56,075 bases of DNA from Bradyrhizobium sp. NAS80.1 (GTDB taxonomy: Bacteria; Pseudomonadota; Alphaproteobacteria; Rhizobiales; Xanthobacteraceae). The translations under genes were made by a program, and so were the position numbers. Under the pieces are notes generated by a model. That model was not told where the DNA came from. It saw nothing but the letters and a program-made list of their open reading frames with translations, and did not search any database. The stretch's first letter is position 1; each line of letters begins with the position of its first letter. The stretch covers positions 1 to 56,075 of the forward strand of contig NZ_LGHL01000038.1 in the NCBI RefSeq assembly GCF_001908205.1, given 5' to 3'. This document shows, piece by piece, positions 1 to 7,302 of this stretch.

Positions 1-180
1 CGGCGCGCCCCAGCCCTGCCGGTGCAACGCGCGTTGCCAGGCCATGCCGATGTCAGGATCGGAGAACACCGATGGCGTCAGCGCCGTCGCGCGCTTCATC
101 TCCTCGGTCAGGTTTTTTGCAATGAAGCCGCGCACCTCGTCCTGGAAGGCGCGCTCCTCGGCATTGAACGACAGGTCCAT
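1..180 (-). CDS. Acyl-CoA dehydrogenase, N-terminal part (cut by window edge)
   Basis: Translating the minus strand from the ATG at 180 gives 60 residues starting MDLSFNAEERAFQDEVRGF, the helical N-terminus of an acyl-CoA dehydrogenase; the rest lies left of the window. An AGGAG sits six bases upstream of the ATG (187-191). It begins 15 bases after the stop of another acyl-CoA dehydrogenase on the same strand, so the two are almost certainly co-transcribed. Paired dehydrogenase genes of this size often encode the two subunits of heteromeric flavin dehydrogenases acting on CoA esters of bulky or branched acids; that pairing is inference here. Confidence 0.85.
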   Translation of the reverse strand, partial: MDLSFNAEERAFQDEVRGFIAKNLTEEMKRATALTPSVFSDPDIGMAWQRALHRQGWGAP

Positions 181-195
181 GATGCGCTCCTCTTG

Positions 196-1344
196 TCAGG
201 CCGGCACGGCGTTGCGGCCAAGCTCGGCATGGCGGCTATAGTGGTGCGCGCTGCCGCCGAACAGCGTGTCGAAGGCGACCAGCCGCTTGAAATAGGCGCC
301 GACCTCGAGCTCCTCGGTGACGCCCATGCCGCCATGAAGCTGGATCGACTGCTCGCCGATAAAGCGCGCGCATTTACCGATCTTCGCCTTGGCGCCGGAG
401 GCGGCCCGTGCCCGCTCGACCGGCGGGCTATCAGCCTTCAGCGCGGCGCGCAGCGCCATCGAGCGGGCCTCGTCGACCTGCATCGCCATGTCGGCAAGGC
501 GATGGCGGATCACCTGGTTGGCGGAGAGCGGCCGGCCGAACTGTTTGCGAATCTTGGTGTACTCCAGCGTCGTCTCGAGGAGGGTCTGCATGATGCCGAC
601 GGCCTCCGCGCCGAGCGCGGCCATGGCGCGGTCGACGGCCCATTCGATCGCGGGCAGCGCATCTTTGCCGCCGCCGAGCAGGGCGTCTTCAGCCAGATGC
701 ACGTCGGATAGTTCGATGTTGCAGGCGCGCCCGCCGCCGAGGCGCGGATAGTCGGAGAGCACCAGGCCCGGCGCCGTCGCCGGCGCCAGGAACAGGCCGA
801 TCCGTCCCGATGGCCCCTGATGATCATGAATGTGCGCGGAGACGATGATTTCGTCGGCGGCATGGCCGTCGAGCACGGCGATCTTGCTGCCGGCTAGGCG
901 CCAGCCTTGCGCCGTTTTGTTGGCGACTGTTGCGACCTTGGCGAGATCGAACCGCGCTGCGCGCTCGGAGTGCGCGAAGGCGAGTTTCAATGATCCGTCC
1001 GCGATCTTGGGCAGGCTCACCTGCTTTTGCTCCGCGCTGCCGCATCTGTCGATCAGCGCAGCCCCGAGCACGACCGTTGCGACATACGGCTCGGACACCA
1101 GCCCGCGGCCGAAAGCTTCCATGAGAATGCCGATTTCGACTGCGCCGCCGCCAAGCCCGCCAAAGTCCTCCGGGATGGGCAGCGCCAGCCAGCCGAGCTC
1201 GGCGAACTGCTTCCACACCGCCGGGCTGAAGCCGAGCGGATCGTTCGCCATCTTCCGGCGATGATCGGCATCGTAGCTTTCGGCTACAAACCGTTCCGCG
1301 CTCTCGCGCAGCAGCCGTTGCTCGTCACTGAGATTGAGGTCCAT
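196..1344 (-). CDS. Acyl-CoA dehydrogenase family protein
   Basis: A 382-residue protein of normal family length that would oxidise an acyl-CoA to the 2-enoyl-CoA with FAD. It opens with the helical N-terminal segment (MDLNLSDEQRLLRESAERF) and ends with the C-terminal helical domain containing IQLHGGMGVTEELEVGAYFKR, the conserved region around the active-site and FAD contacts. The start is supported by a GGAG at 1356-1359. It is the middle gene of a minus-strand operon: the enoyl-CoA hydratase stop is 5 bases upstream and a second dehydrogenase starts 15 bases downstream. Together they would carry out the first two steps of a beta-oxidation cycle. The acyl substrate cannot be read from the sequence. 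Confidence 0.9.
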   Translation of the reverse strand: MDLNLSDEQRLLRESAERFVAESYDADHRRKMANDPLGFSPAVWKQFAELGWLALPIPEDFGGLGGGAVEIGILMEAFGRGLVSEPYVATVVLGAALIDRCGSAEQKQVSLPKIADGSLKLAFAHSERAARFDLAKVATVANKTAQGWRLAGSKIAVLDGHAADEIIVSAHIHDHQGPSGRIGLFLAPATAPGLVLSDYPRLGGGRACNIELSDVHLAEDALLGGGKDALPAIEWAVDRAMAALGAEAVGIMQTLLETTLEYTKIRKQFGRPLSANQVIRHRLADMAMQVDEARSMALRAALKADSPPVERARAASGAKAKIGKCARFIGEQSIQLHGGMGVTEELEVGAYFKRLVAFDTLFGGSAHHYSRHAELGRNAVPA

Positions 1345-1349
1345 CGTAT

Positions 1350-2204
1350 CTACTCCGCGGCCGCCGGCGGTTTGCGCACTGAGGGATGCAGGCCGGATGG
1401 GTCGACCACCATGCCGAACTCCTGAAGATTGTGGGCGTGACAGAGCTGATGCAGCGCAAAGGCCTGGTCGATCGCCGCGGGCTGGCCCATCACGTCGACC
1501 GAGCGGTTCACCGCCTCCTTGGTCAGCTTCAGCGCAAAGGACGGCTTTGCCGCGATCTTACGGGCCAGCGCCAGCACGGCGGATGACAGCTCCGCGCGCG
1601 GCACGACCTGGTTGACCATGCCGAGCTGGTGCGCCTCCTGTGCGCTCCATGCGTCGGCGGTGAACAGGAATTCCTTGGCCTTGCGTGGCCCAAGCTCCCA
1701 GGGGTGCACGAACCATTCGACGCCGCAGACGCCCATGGTGACGACGGGATCGCAGAACTGCGCATCGTCGCTCGCGATAATGAGGTCGCAGGCCCAGGCC
1801 AGCATCAGGCCGCCGGCGATGCATTTGCCGTGCACCTCGGCGATGACAGGCTTGGCGAGGTTGCGCCAGCGCCGCGTGATCTGGAGATAGATTTCCTGCT
1901 CGCGCGCGAACCGGCCGTGGGCATTGGGCTCGGCGAAACCGCCCCAATTTCCGATCGGGGGAAAATCGACGCCTGCGGCATTCTTGCCGCCCGGTCGCAG
2001 GTCATGGCCGGAGGAGAAGTGCGGACCGTTGCCGGCGAGGATGATCACCTTGACCGCATCGTCCTGCACGGCTGCATCGAAGGCGGCGTTGAGGTCGTAG
2101 GTCATTTGCAGGTTTTGCGCGTTGCGCGCATCGGGCCGGTTCATCACGATCCGGGTGATCGCGGGCTCCGGCCTCTCCACGAGGATGGTCTCGAACGAGG
2201 TCAT
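1350..2204 (-). CDS. Enoyl-CoA hydratase/isomerase family protein
   Basis: A 284-residue crotonase-fold protein. The N-terminal strand contains RIVMNRPDARNAQN, followed by the oxyanion-hole region GNGPHFSSGHDLRPGG and, further on, HGKCIAGGLMLAWACDLI, the usual second half of the CoA-binding active site. The acidic catalytic positions of classical crotonases are not obviously both present, so hydratase, isomerase or lyase activity is possible. It is the promoter-proximal gene of an operon with two acyl-CoA dehydrogenases, which suggests a dedicated short acyl-CoA degradation route. Confidence 0.88.
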   Translation of the reverse strand: MTSFETILVERPEPAITRIVMNRPDARNAQNLQMTYDLNAAFDAAVQDDAVKVIILAGNGPHFSSGHDLRPGGKNAAGVDFPPIGNWGGFAEPNAHGRFAREQEIYLQITRRWRNLAKPVIAEVHGKCIAGGLMLAWACDLIIASDDAQFCDPVVTMGVCGVEWFVHPWELGPRKAKEFLFTADAWSAQEAHQLGMVNQVVPRAELSSAVLALARKIAAKPSFALKLTKEAVNRSVDVMGQPAAIDQAFALHQLCHAHNLQEFGMVVDPSGLHPSVRKPPAAAE

Positions 2205-2369
2205 CGCGTTTCCCTGGCCTTTCCGTTCTTGTTTTGCCTGAGTTGACTATGTCGGCCAGCGATAGGCAAGAGGCTTGCGTCAGTCGGCTGCTTTTCGCGC
2301 CACCAAGACGTCTGGCGCCTCACTCGCGCAATCTGATAGTTTGCGCCAGATTCCACGGGGAGAAATTTG

Positions 2370-2978
2370 ATGCGCAAGATCCTGACCGTGCTGGCGGCGC
2401 TCGCCTCGCTGAGCCTGACCAATTGTGGCTACAACGCGATCCAGAGCGAGGACGAACAGATCAAGAGCAACTGGTCCGAGGTGGTGAACCAGTATCAGCG
2501 CCGCGCCGATCTCGTGCCCAATCTCGTGAACTCGGTGAAGGGCTTTGCGCAGCAGGAAAAGGACGTGCTGCTCGGGGTCACCAATGCGCGGGCCAAGGTC
2601 GGCAGCATCCAGGCGACCCCCGAAGTGCTGAATGACCCCGCCGCCTTCCAGAAATTCCAGGCCGCCCAGGGCGAGCTCTCCAGCGCGCTGTCGCGCCTCC
2701 TGGTCGTCACCGAGAATTATCCGCAGCTCAAGTCGGATGCCCTGTTCAAGGATTTGATGTCGCAACTCGAGGGCACCGAGAACCGCATCACGGTGGCGCG
2801 CAATCGGTATATCAAGTCGGTGCAGGACTATAACGTCACCATCCGCTCCTTTCCGAGCAACCTCACCGCGATGGCGTTCGGCTACAAGGAGAAGCCGAAC
2901 TTCTCGGTCGACAACGAGAAGGAAATCTCGACCGCGCCGAAGGTCGATTTCAATCCGGCGCCGGCGCCGTCCAAGTAA
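2370..2978 (+). CDS. lemA: LemA family lipoprotein
   Basis: A protein of about 202 residues with a lipoprotein signal peptide (MRKILTVLAALASLSLTNCGYN) whose lipobox LTNC predicts acylation at Cys20 and an outward-facing body. The body is the long helical LemA domain, with the family core NQYQRRADLVPNLVNSVKG followed by helices to about residue 170. An in-frame TTG lies just before the ATG at 2370; the ATG is preferred because GGGGAG at 2357-2362 is seven bases upstream. LemA is usually found next to TPM-domain proteins, as here. Its biochemical role is not established; an envelope scaffolding role is an inference. Confidence 0.92.
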   Translation: MRKILTVLAALASLSLTNCGYNAIQSEDEQIKSNWSEVVNQYQRRADLVPNLVNSVKGFAQQEKDVLLGVTNARAKVGSIQATPEVLNDPAAFQKFQAAQGELSSALSRLLVVTENYPQLKSDALFKDLMSQLEGTENRITVARNRYIKSVQDYNVTIRSFPSNLTAMAFGYKEKPNFSVDNEKEISTAPKVDFNPAPAPSK

Positions 2979-3016
2979 GCGCGTGCTGTTTCGCGATGCG
3001 CTTAGCCCCACCCAGC

Positions 3017-3122
3017 GTCGTCATTCCCCGCGAAAGCGGGGAATCCAGTACGCCGCGGCTTCTCGGTTCAAGCACTACTGCCTCTGGAATACTGGATCGC
3101 CCGCCTCCGCGGGCGATGACAG
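3017..3122. repeat. Compound palindromic intergenic repeat (CATTCCCCGC...GCGGGCGATGAC type)
   Basis: Begins with GTCGTCATTCCCCGCGAAAG, where GCGAAAGC closes a short hairpin, and ends with a second hairpin, CGCCCGCCTCCGCGGGCG, then ATGACAGC. Such paired hairpins are widespread in Bradyrhizobium intergenic DNA. Its right end supplies the ATG at 3116 that probably starts the next gene. Confidence 0.75.
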
Positions 3123-4042
3123 CGAGATCGCTGCGGGCTTGTTGTGCATTGTCATCGAGCGGCGTCCTGCTGCTCGTACTCTTCCTCGCCCTTGCGTTCC
3201 CCGCCTCAGCCGACGTAGCCGTGCCGCAACTGACCGGCCGCGTGGTCGATCAGACCGGCACGCTCTCCAGCAGCGATATCGCCGCGCTGTCGCAAAAGCT
3301 GCGTGACTTCGAGGCGCGAAAGGGCAGCCAGGTCGCCGTCCTGATCGTGCCGACGACGGACCCGGAGACGATCGAGCAGTTCTCGATCCGCGTCGCGGAG
3401 GCCTGGAAGGTCGGCCGCAAGAAGGTCGACGACGGCGCGATCCTCGTCGTGGCCAAGAACGACCGGCATCTGCGTATCGAGGTCGGCTACGGCCTCGAAG
3501 GCGCGCTCACCGACGTCACCTCGCGGCGGATCATCGATGAGGTGATCACACCAAAATTCAGGACGGGCGATTTCAGCGGCGGCATCTCGGATGGTGTCGA
3601 TCGCATGATCAGCGTCATCGACGGCGAGCCGTTGCCCGCGCCTGGGCGCAGCGTGAGCTACAACAATGATCTCGGCGACTTCGTGCCATTCCTGCCTTTT
3701 GGTCTGTTCGCCTCACTGTTCGTCGGCGGAATCCTGCGCACGATGCTGGGACGGTTGCTCGGTTCGCTTGCGACCGGAGGCGTGGTCGCGGCGCTGGCCT
3801 GGATGATCGTGGGTTCCTGGGGTATCGCGGTTGCCGTAGGTGCCGTCGGCTTTCTCCTTGCCTTCATCGCCGGTTTCTTTCCGTCGGCCCCGCCGGGCAG
3901 GCGCTATTCCCGTGGCGGCGGATGGTCGACCGGGTCCTCGTCGGGCGGCTGGAGCAGCGGTTCATCGAGCAGCAGCGACGGCGGCAGCTTCAGCGGCGGG
4001 GGCGGCAGTTTTGGCGGCGGTGGCGCCTCGGGGAGCTGGTAG
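3116..4042 (+). CDS. TPM domain-containing membrane protein, YgcG type
   Basis: About 308 residues from the ATG at 3116. An N-terminal signal peptide with a long Leu-rich core ends at PASA, followed by a TPM domain (roughly residues 40-165, starting LTGRVVDQTGTLSSSDI), one or two hydrophobic segments around residues 190-260, and a Gly/Ser-rich tail ending GGGGASGSW, typical of this family. The open frame extends back to 2996, but that extension is coded by the repeat and looks unreal. The gene lies 137 bases after lemA and runs directly into a second TPM gene. The three probably act together in the envelope; the molecular function is unknown. Confidence 0.85.
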   Translation: MTARSLRACCALSSSGVLLLVLFLALAFPASADVAVPQLTGRVVDQTGTLSSSDIAALSQKLRDFEARKGSQVAVLIVPTTDPETIEQFSIRVAEAWKVGRKKVDDGAILVVAKNDRHLRIEVGYGLEGALTDVTSRRIIDEVITPKFRTGDFSGGISDGVDRMISVIDGEPLPAPGRSVSYNNDLGDFVPFLPFGLFASLFVGGILRTMLGRLLGSLATGGVVAALAWMIVGSWGIAVAVGAVGFLLAFIAGFFPSAPPGRRYSRGGGWSTGSSSGGWSSGSSSSSDGGSFSGGGGSFGGGGASGSW

Positions 4043-4044
4043 AC

Positions 4045-4542
4045 ATGAGTATCGGGCGCATCGCCAGGCATCTCGTGCAGCACCATTGGTGGGTGAAGCG
4101 CATCTTCCCGCCTGATGTCCTCAACCGGATTGAGCAGGCGATCCGGCAGGGCGAGGCCACGCATTGCGGCCAGGTTCGTTTCGTCGTCGAAGGCGCGCTC
4201 GACGGCGCGCCCCTGTTCCGCAACCAGCAGGCGCGCTCTCGCGCGCTCGACGTGTTCTCGCATTTGCGGATCTGGGACACCGCGCACAACAACGGCGTCC
4301 TGATCTATCTCCTGCTCGCAGATCGCGACTTCGAGATCGTCGCCGACCGCGGCATCGACGCGCAGGTCGGGGCCGAGCGTTGGGAGCAGATCTGCCGCGC
4401 GATGGAGGCCGAGTTCAGGTCGGGCCAGTTCGAGCGCGGCGTGATCGGCGGCATCGAGGCGGTGTCACGGGAGCTCGCAAGGCATTTTCCGCCGAGCGGA
4501 CCGCATCCGAACGAGCTGCCGGATAAGCCGGTGGTGATGTGA
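4045..4542 (+). CDS. TPM domain-containing protein (cytoplasmic or soluble form)
   Basis: A 165-residue protein starting at the ATG at 4045, two bases after the previous stop, with GGGGAG at 4031 as ribosome binding site. It resembles the TPM-family protein that follows lemA in many proteobacteria: the segment VFSHLRIWDTAHNNGVLIYL leads into DRDFEIVADRGID, which matches the beta-strand core of TPM domains. There is no signal peptide and no membrane segment. Tight coupling to the larger TPM protein suggests a complex. Function not established. Confidence 0.85.
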   Translation: MSIGRIARHLVQHHWWVKRIFPPDVLNRIEQAIRQGEATHCGQVRFVVEGALDGAPLFRNQQARSRALDVFSHLRIWDTAHNNGVLIYLLLADRDFEIVADRGIDAQVGAERWEQICRAMEAEFRSGQFERGVIGGIEAVSRELARHFPPSGPHPNELPDKPVVM

Positions 4543-4600
4543 CCCGGCTGATTGCCCAGCGTTCGCAATGACGTTGCGGGAGCCAGGAACTGCCATCTCT

Positions 4601-4708
4601 CACCCTCACTCTGAGGAGCCGCGAAGCGGCGTCTCGAAGGGCGAGGGGCACCAGCGCGGCCTTCATCCTTCGAGACGCGCGCAGGAGCGCGCTCCTCAGG
4701 ATGAGGAG
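4601..4708. repeat. Compound inverted repeat (CTGAGGAGC...TCTCGAAGG...CTCCTCAGGATGAGG type)
   Basis: An imperfect palindrome of about 108 bases whose ends, CACCCTCACTCTGAGGAGC and CTCCTCAGGATGAGG, are inverted relative to each other. Relatives occur at 11171-11279, 27061-27163, 31678-31781 and, shortened, 49091-49136. It separates convergent transcription units here. Confidence 0.75.
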
Positions 4709-4716
4709 CTGTACTG

Positions 4717-5529
4717 TCAATCATCCAGCTTGTTCAGATCCCGCACCGACTGCATGATCGGCTCGAAGTTCGAGCGCGCATCCAGCGCGTCGAACAATTG
4801 CGCGGTGTCCTCCAGCAGTCCATGCGACCTCGCGATCGCGATGCGGACATCCTCCTGCGGCGTGTCGGACAAGCGACCATGGCCTGACAGCAGGATCTTC
4901 GAATCCAGTCCCTTCAGGCGTTCCAGCGACTGGATGTAGTCGGCGATGCTGCCGGAGCCGAACACGCCGCCCATCACGCCGCCGGGCATGAGTGTGTCGG
5001 CAGCGAACAACAGGCCCTTGTTCTGGTCGAACAGCGTGATGCAGGCCGAGGTGTGCCCTGGCGTGTACATCACGTTGAGACGGAAATTGCCAAGGTCGAT
5101 CAGATTGCCTTCCTCGAGCCAGATGTCGATGTTGATCGGCACGTTCGGCTCGTTGAACATCTTTCGCAGCATCGAAAAATCGTCGCGCAGCATGATCTTG
5201 TTGGCGGCAAGCCGATGGGCCGCGACGAAGGTGCGGCGCTCATTGAAGTGCCAGGCGGCGCCGATATGGTCGAGATGCTCGTGGCTCAGCACCACCATGT
5301 CGATCTTTTCAGGCGGGCACCCGGCGAAGTTCAGGCATTCCACCATCGCCAGGTAGTTCGAGGACAGGCCGACATCGATCAGGATGGTCCGCGCCGAGCC
5401 GCGCACGAGGTAGGCATTCGCCGCGCGGTTGGAGAAGCGGATCTGATAGACGTCGTCCGCCGCCTGGATCAGCGAGCAGGTGTCGTTCTTCATCAGGACC
5501 GGGAAGGCCGTCGGCTTGCGATCGCTCAT
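4717..5529 (-). CDS. MBL-fold metallo-hydrolase
   Basis: A 270-residue metallo-beta-lactamase-fold protein. The metal-binding motif HEHLDH is at residues 83-88, further conserved points are GHTSACIT (about 158), FAADTLMPGG with a bridging Asp (about 176), and SGHGRLSD (about 216) for the last His. This is a full dinuclear site, so it is probably an active hydrolase or an oxygen-reduction-type relative; no flavodoxin domain is present. The start codon overlaps the stop of the cyclic-nucleotide-binding gene by four bases (ATGA), so the pair is translationally coupled. The substrate is unknown. Confidence 0.9.
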   Translation of the reverse strand: MSDRKPTAFPVLMKNDTCSLIQAADDVYQIRFSNRAANAYLVRGSARTILIDVGLSSNYLAMVECLNFAGCPPEKIDMVVLSHEHLDHIGAAWHFNERRTFVAAHRLAANKIMLRDDFSMLRKMFNEPNVPINIDIWLEEGNLIDLGNFRLNVMYTPGHTSACITLFDQNKGLLFAADTLMPGGVMGGVFGSGSIADYIQSLERLKGLDSKILLSGHGRLSDTPQEDVRIAIARSHGLLEDTAQLFDALDARSNFEPIMQSVRDLNKLDD

Positions 5530-5897
5530 GATTGCGCTGCCCTGTAGGTGACCGCGTTGGAGGCGCGCAGGCGTTTCGAGAGCGCATCCATCACCATCAG
5601 CGCAAACGCCGGCTGCTGGCTGACGAGATAGACGAAGCGAGCGTGGTTGATCCTCATCACCTTCGTGTTCGGCGCCGAGGCGATCGCGGTTGCCGAGCGT
5701 GCCGAGCCGTCGATCACGGCCATCTCGCCGAAGAACTCGCCCTTGCCGAGCTTGATGATGGTGGCCCTGGTTGCGCCGCTGACTTTGGCGATCTCGACCT
5801 CGCCGTCGAGCACGACGAAGAGCTCGCGGCCGGTCGATCCCTCCTCGAAGATGACGTCATCGACACCAAACTCGTTGATGCATTTCTCGATCGTCAT
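5526..5897 (-). CDS. Single-domain cyclic-nucleotide-binding protein
   Basis: A 123-residue protein consisting of one cNMP-binding domain. The beta-roll is visible in VIFEEGSTGRELFVVLDGEVEI and the phosphate-binding cassette in GEFFGEMAVIDGSARSATAIA, where GEMAVIDG plus the Arg after Ser-Ala fits a genuine ligand pocket. There is no helix-turn-helix, kinase or channel domain, so it is not a Crp-type regulator by itself. It is coupled to an MBL-fold hydrolase through an ATGA overlap, which suggests that nucleotide binding controls or recruits that enzyme. Confidence 0.88.
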   Translation of the reverse strand: MTIEKCINEFGVDDVIFEEGSTGRELFVVLDGEVEIAKVSGATRATIIKLGKGEFFGEMAVIDGSARSATAIASAPNTKVMRINHARFVYLVSQQPAFALMVMDALSKRLRASNAVTYRAAQS

Positions 5898-6174
5898 GAC
5901 ACCCCTAAAAGCCCTGCTGGAGCCCTTCTGACGGGACGCGCCATGTTAACCGGACGCCAATGTCCGGCAAGCAACCCCTTCGGCTAACGCACGCGGTCTG
6001 CTGCGGGGCAGCATCGGCTTACAATTTGTTTTGCGCCCGCCACATCGGTTCCACTTTCCCGGCCCAATTCGGCCCCGGAAGAGTTCCTAAAATTTTGGTA
6101 AGCGGGTCCAGAGTAAGGATTTCGCAAGCAATGAAAGTTACCAAAAGGTCAATCGAGACTGGAGTATTTGAGCT

Positions 6175-7209
6175 GTGAGTGAAGCAATGCCCGAACAGGC
6201 CGGCCAGGACACTGGCGCCGTCGACGCTGCCGCGATCGCGCCGCAGGCCGTCGAGGCTGCTGCCGGCATCGAGGCCCCTTCGATCGCCCCCGACCACGAG
6301 GCGCCGCCCAAGGCCGACCTTGTCAAGCCGGACCTGGTCAAGCCGGATGTGCCTGAGGTCGTGCCGCCCCGGATCGTCGTGCCGAAGCTCGATGCCAAGC
6401 CCGAGTTCGAAGCCAAGGTTGAACCAAAGGCAGAGACCAAGCCCGAGCCGAAGCCCGGCAAGCTCATCGTGATGGGGCTGTCGGATCGCTCCTGGGACCG
6501 CGAGGACTTTGCCCCGCATGTGAAGCCGGAGGAGCCGCGTGAGACCGGTGGCAAGCGACGCCTGTCGGCGATGGCCGCAGTGGTGGCGATTGCCGCTTGC
6601 GTCGGCGCGATCAGCGGCGCGCTCGCGACCGCCGGCATGATGCACTTTGCCGCCAGCCCGGCCCCGGTCCAGGTTGCCGACACCAGCGCGCTGGAATCCT
6701 CGGTCGCCCGGATCGATGCCGATGTGGTCGCGCTCAAGGCCAATGTCGAGCACACCTCGAAGACCGGCCTTAGCCAGTTCAACCGGGCCAACGACCGCCT
6801 CGACAAGCTGGAGAAGGCGCAGGCCGAGCCGATGGCCAAGCTGGCAAAGCTGTCCGAAACCGTCGACAAGCTCCGTGCCACGCCGCCCGCAGCCCCCGCA
6901 CAGGCCGCGGCCGCCGCGCCGGCTAAGGAAACCACCGGCTCGATCACCCCGGGCCACGTTGCGACTGCCGCGCCGACCGCGGCTCCCGCGCCTGCTGCCC
7001 CCAAGGTCGAGATCGCCCGGCTGCCGACGATCGAAGGCTGGACGCTGCGCGACGTCGCCAATGGCGGCGCGCTGATCGAAGGCCGGACAGGCCTCTACGA
7101 GGTTTATGCCGGCGATCCCGTTCCCGGCGTCGGCCGCGTCGATGCGATCCGTCGCCAGGACGGCCGCTGGGTGGTCGTCACCAGCAAGGGCCTGATCGTC
7201 GCGCGTTGA
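6175..7209 (+). CDS. Predicted single-pass membrane protein with Ala/Pro/Lys-rich linkers, function unknown
   Basis: A 344-residue protein, GTG start at 6175 with GGAG at 6161; the ATG at 6187 is an alternative. The N-terminal 100 residues are low-complexity (Ala, Pro, Lys, Glu), including a DLVKPDLVKPD duplication. One transmembrane helix lies near residues 125-160 (AAVVAIAACVGAISGALATA). A coiled-coil follows at about 165-235, then an Ala/Pro linker, then a compact C-terminal domain (about 280-344) containing EVYAGDPVPGVGRVDAI and WVVVTSKGLIV. That domain resembles the small beta-domains of periplasmic secretion or pilus accessory proteins, but I cannot name the family. A strong terminator follows. 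Confidence 0.8.
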   Translation: MSEAMPEQAGQDTGAVDAAAIAPQAVEAAAGIEAPSIAPDHEAPPKADLVKPDLVKPDVPEVVPPRIVVPKLDAKPEFEAKVEPKAETKPEPKPGKLIVMGLSDRSWDREDFAPHVKPEEPRETGGKRRLSAMAAVVAIAACVGAISGALATAGMMHFAASPAPVQVADTSALESSVARIDADVVALKANVEHTSKTGLSQFNRANDRLDKLEKAQAEPMAKLAKLSETVDKLRATPPAAPAQAAAAAPAKETTGSITPGHVATAAPTAAPAPAAPKVEIARLPTIEGWTLRDVANGGALIEGRTGLYEVYAGDPVPGVGRVDAIRRQDGRWVVVTSKGLIVAR

Positions 7210-7234
7210 GCGTTGAATATCCGACTTCCGAAGA

Positions 7235-7266
7235 GGCGCTTCACCGTGATGTGAAGCGCCTTTTTT
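7235..7266 (+). terminator. Rho-independent terminator
   Basis: A perfect ten-base stem, GGCGCTTCAC and GTGAAGCGCC, with a six-base loop at 7245-7250, followed directly by six T. It ends the transcript of the preceding membrane-protein gene, 25 bases after its stop. Confidence 0.93.
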
Positions 7267-7302
7267 CTTGAATAGGCGGACGGGCGCGGTGTTACTGGAG
7301 GC

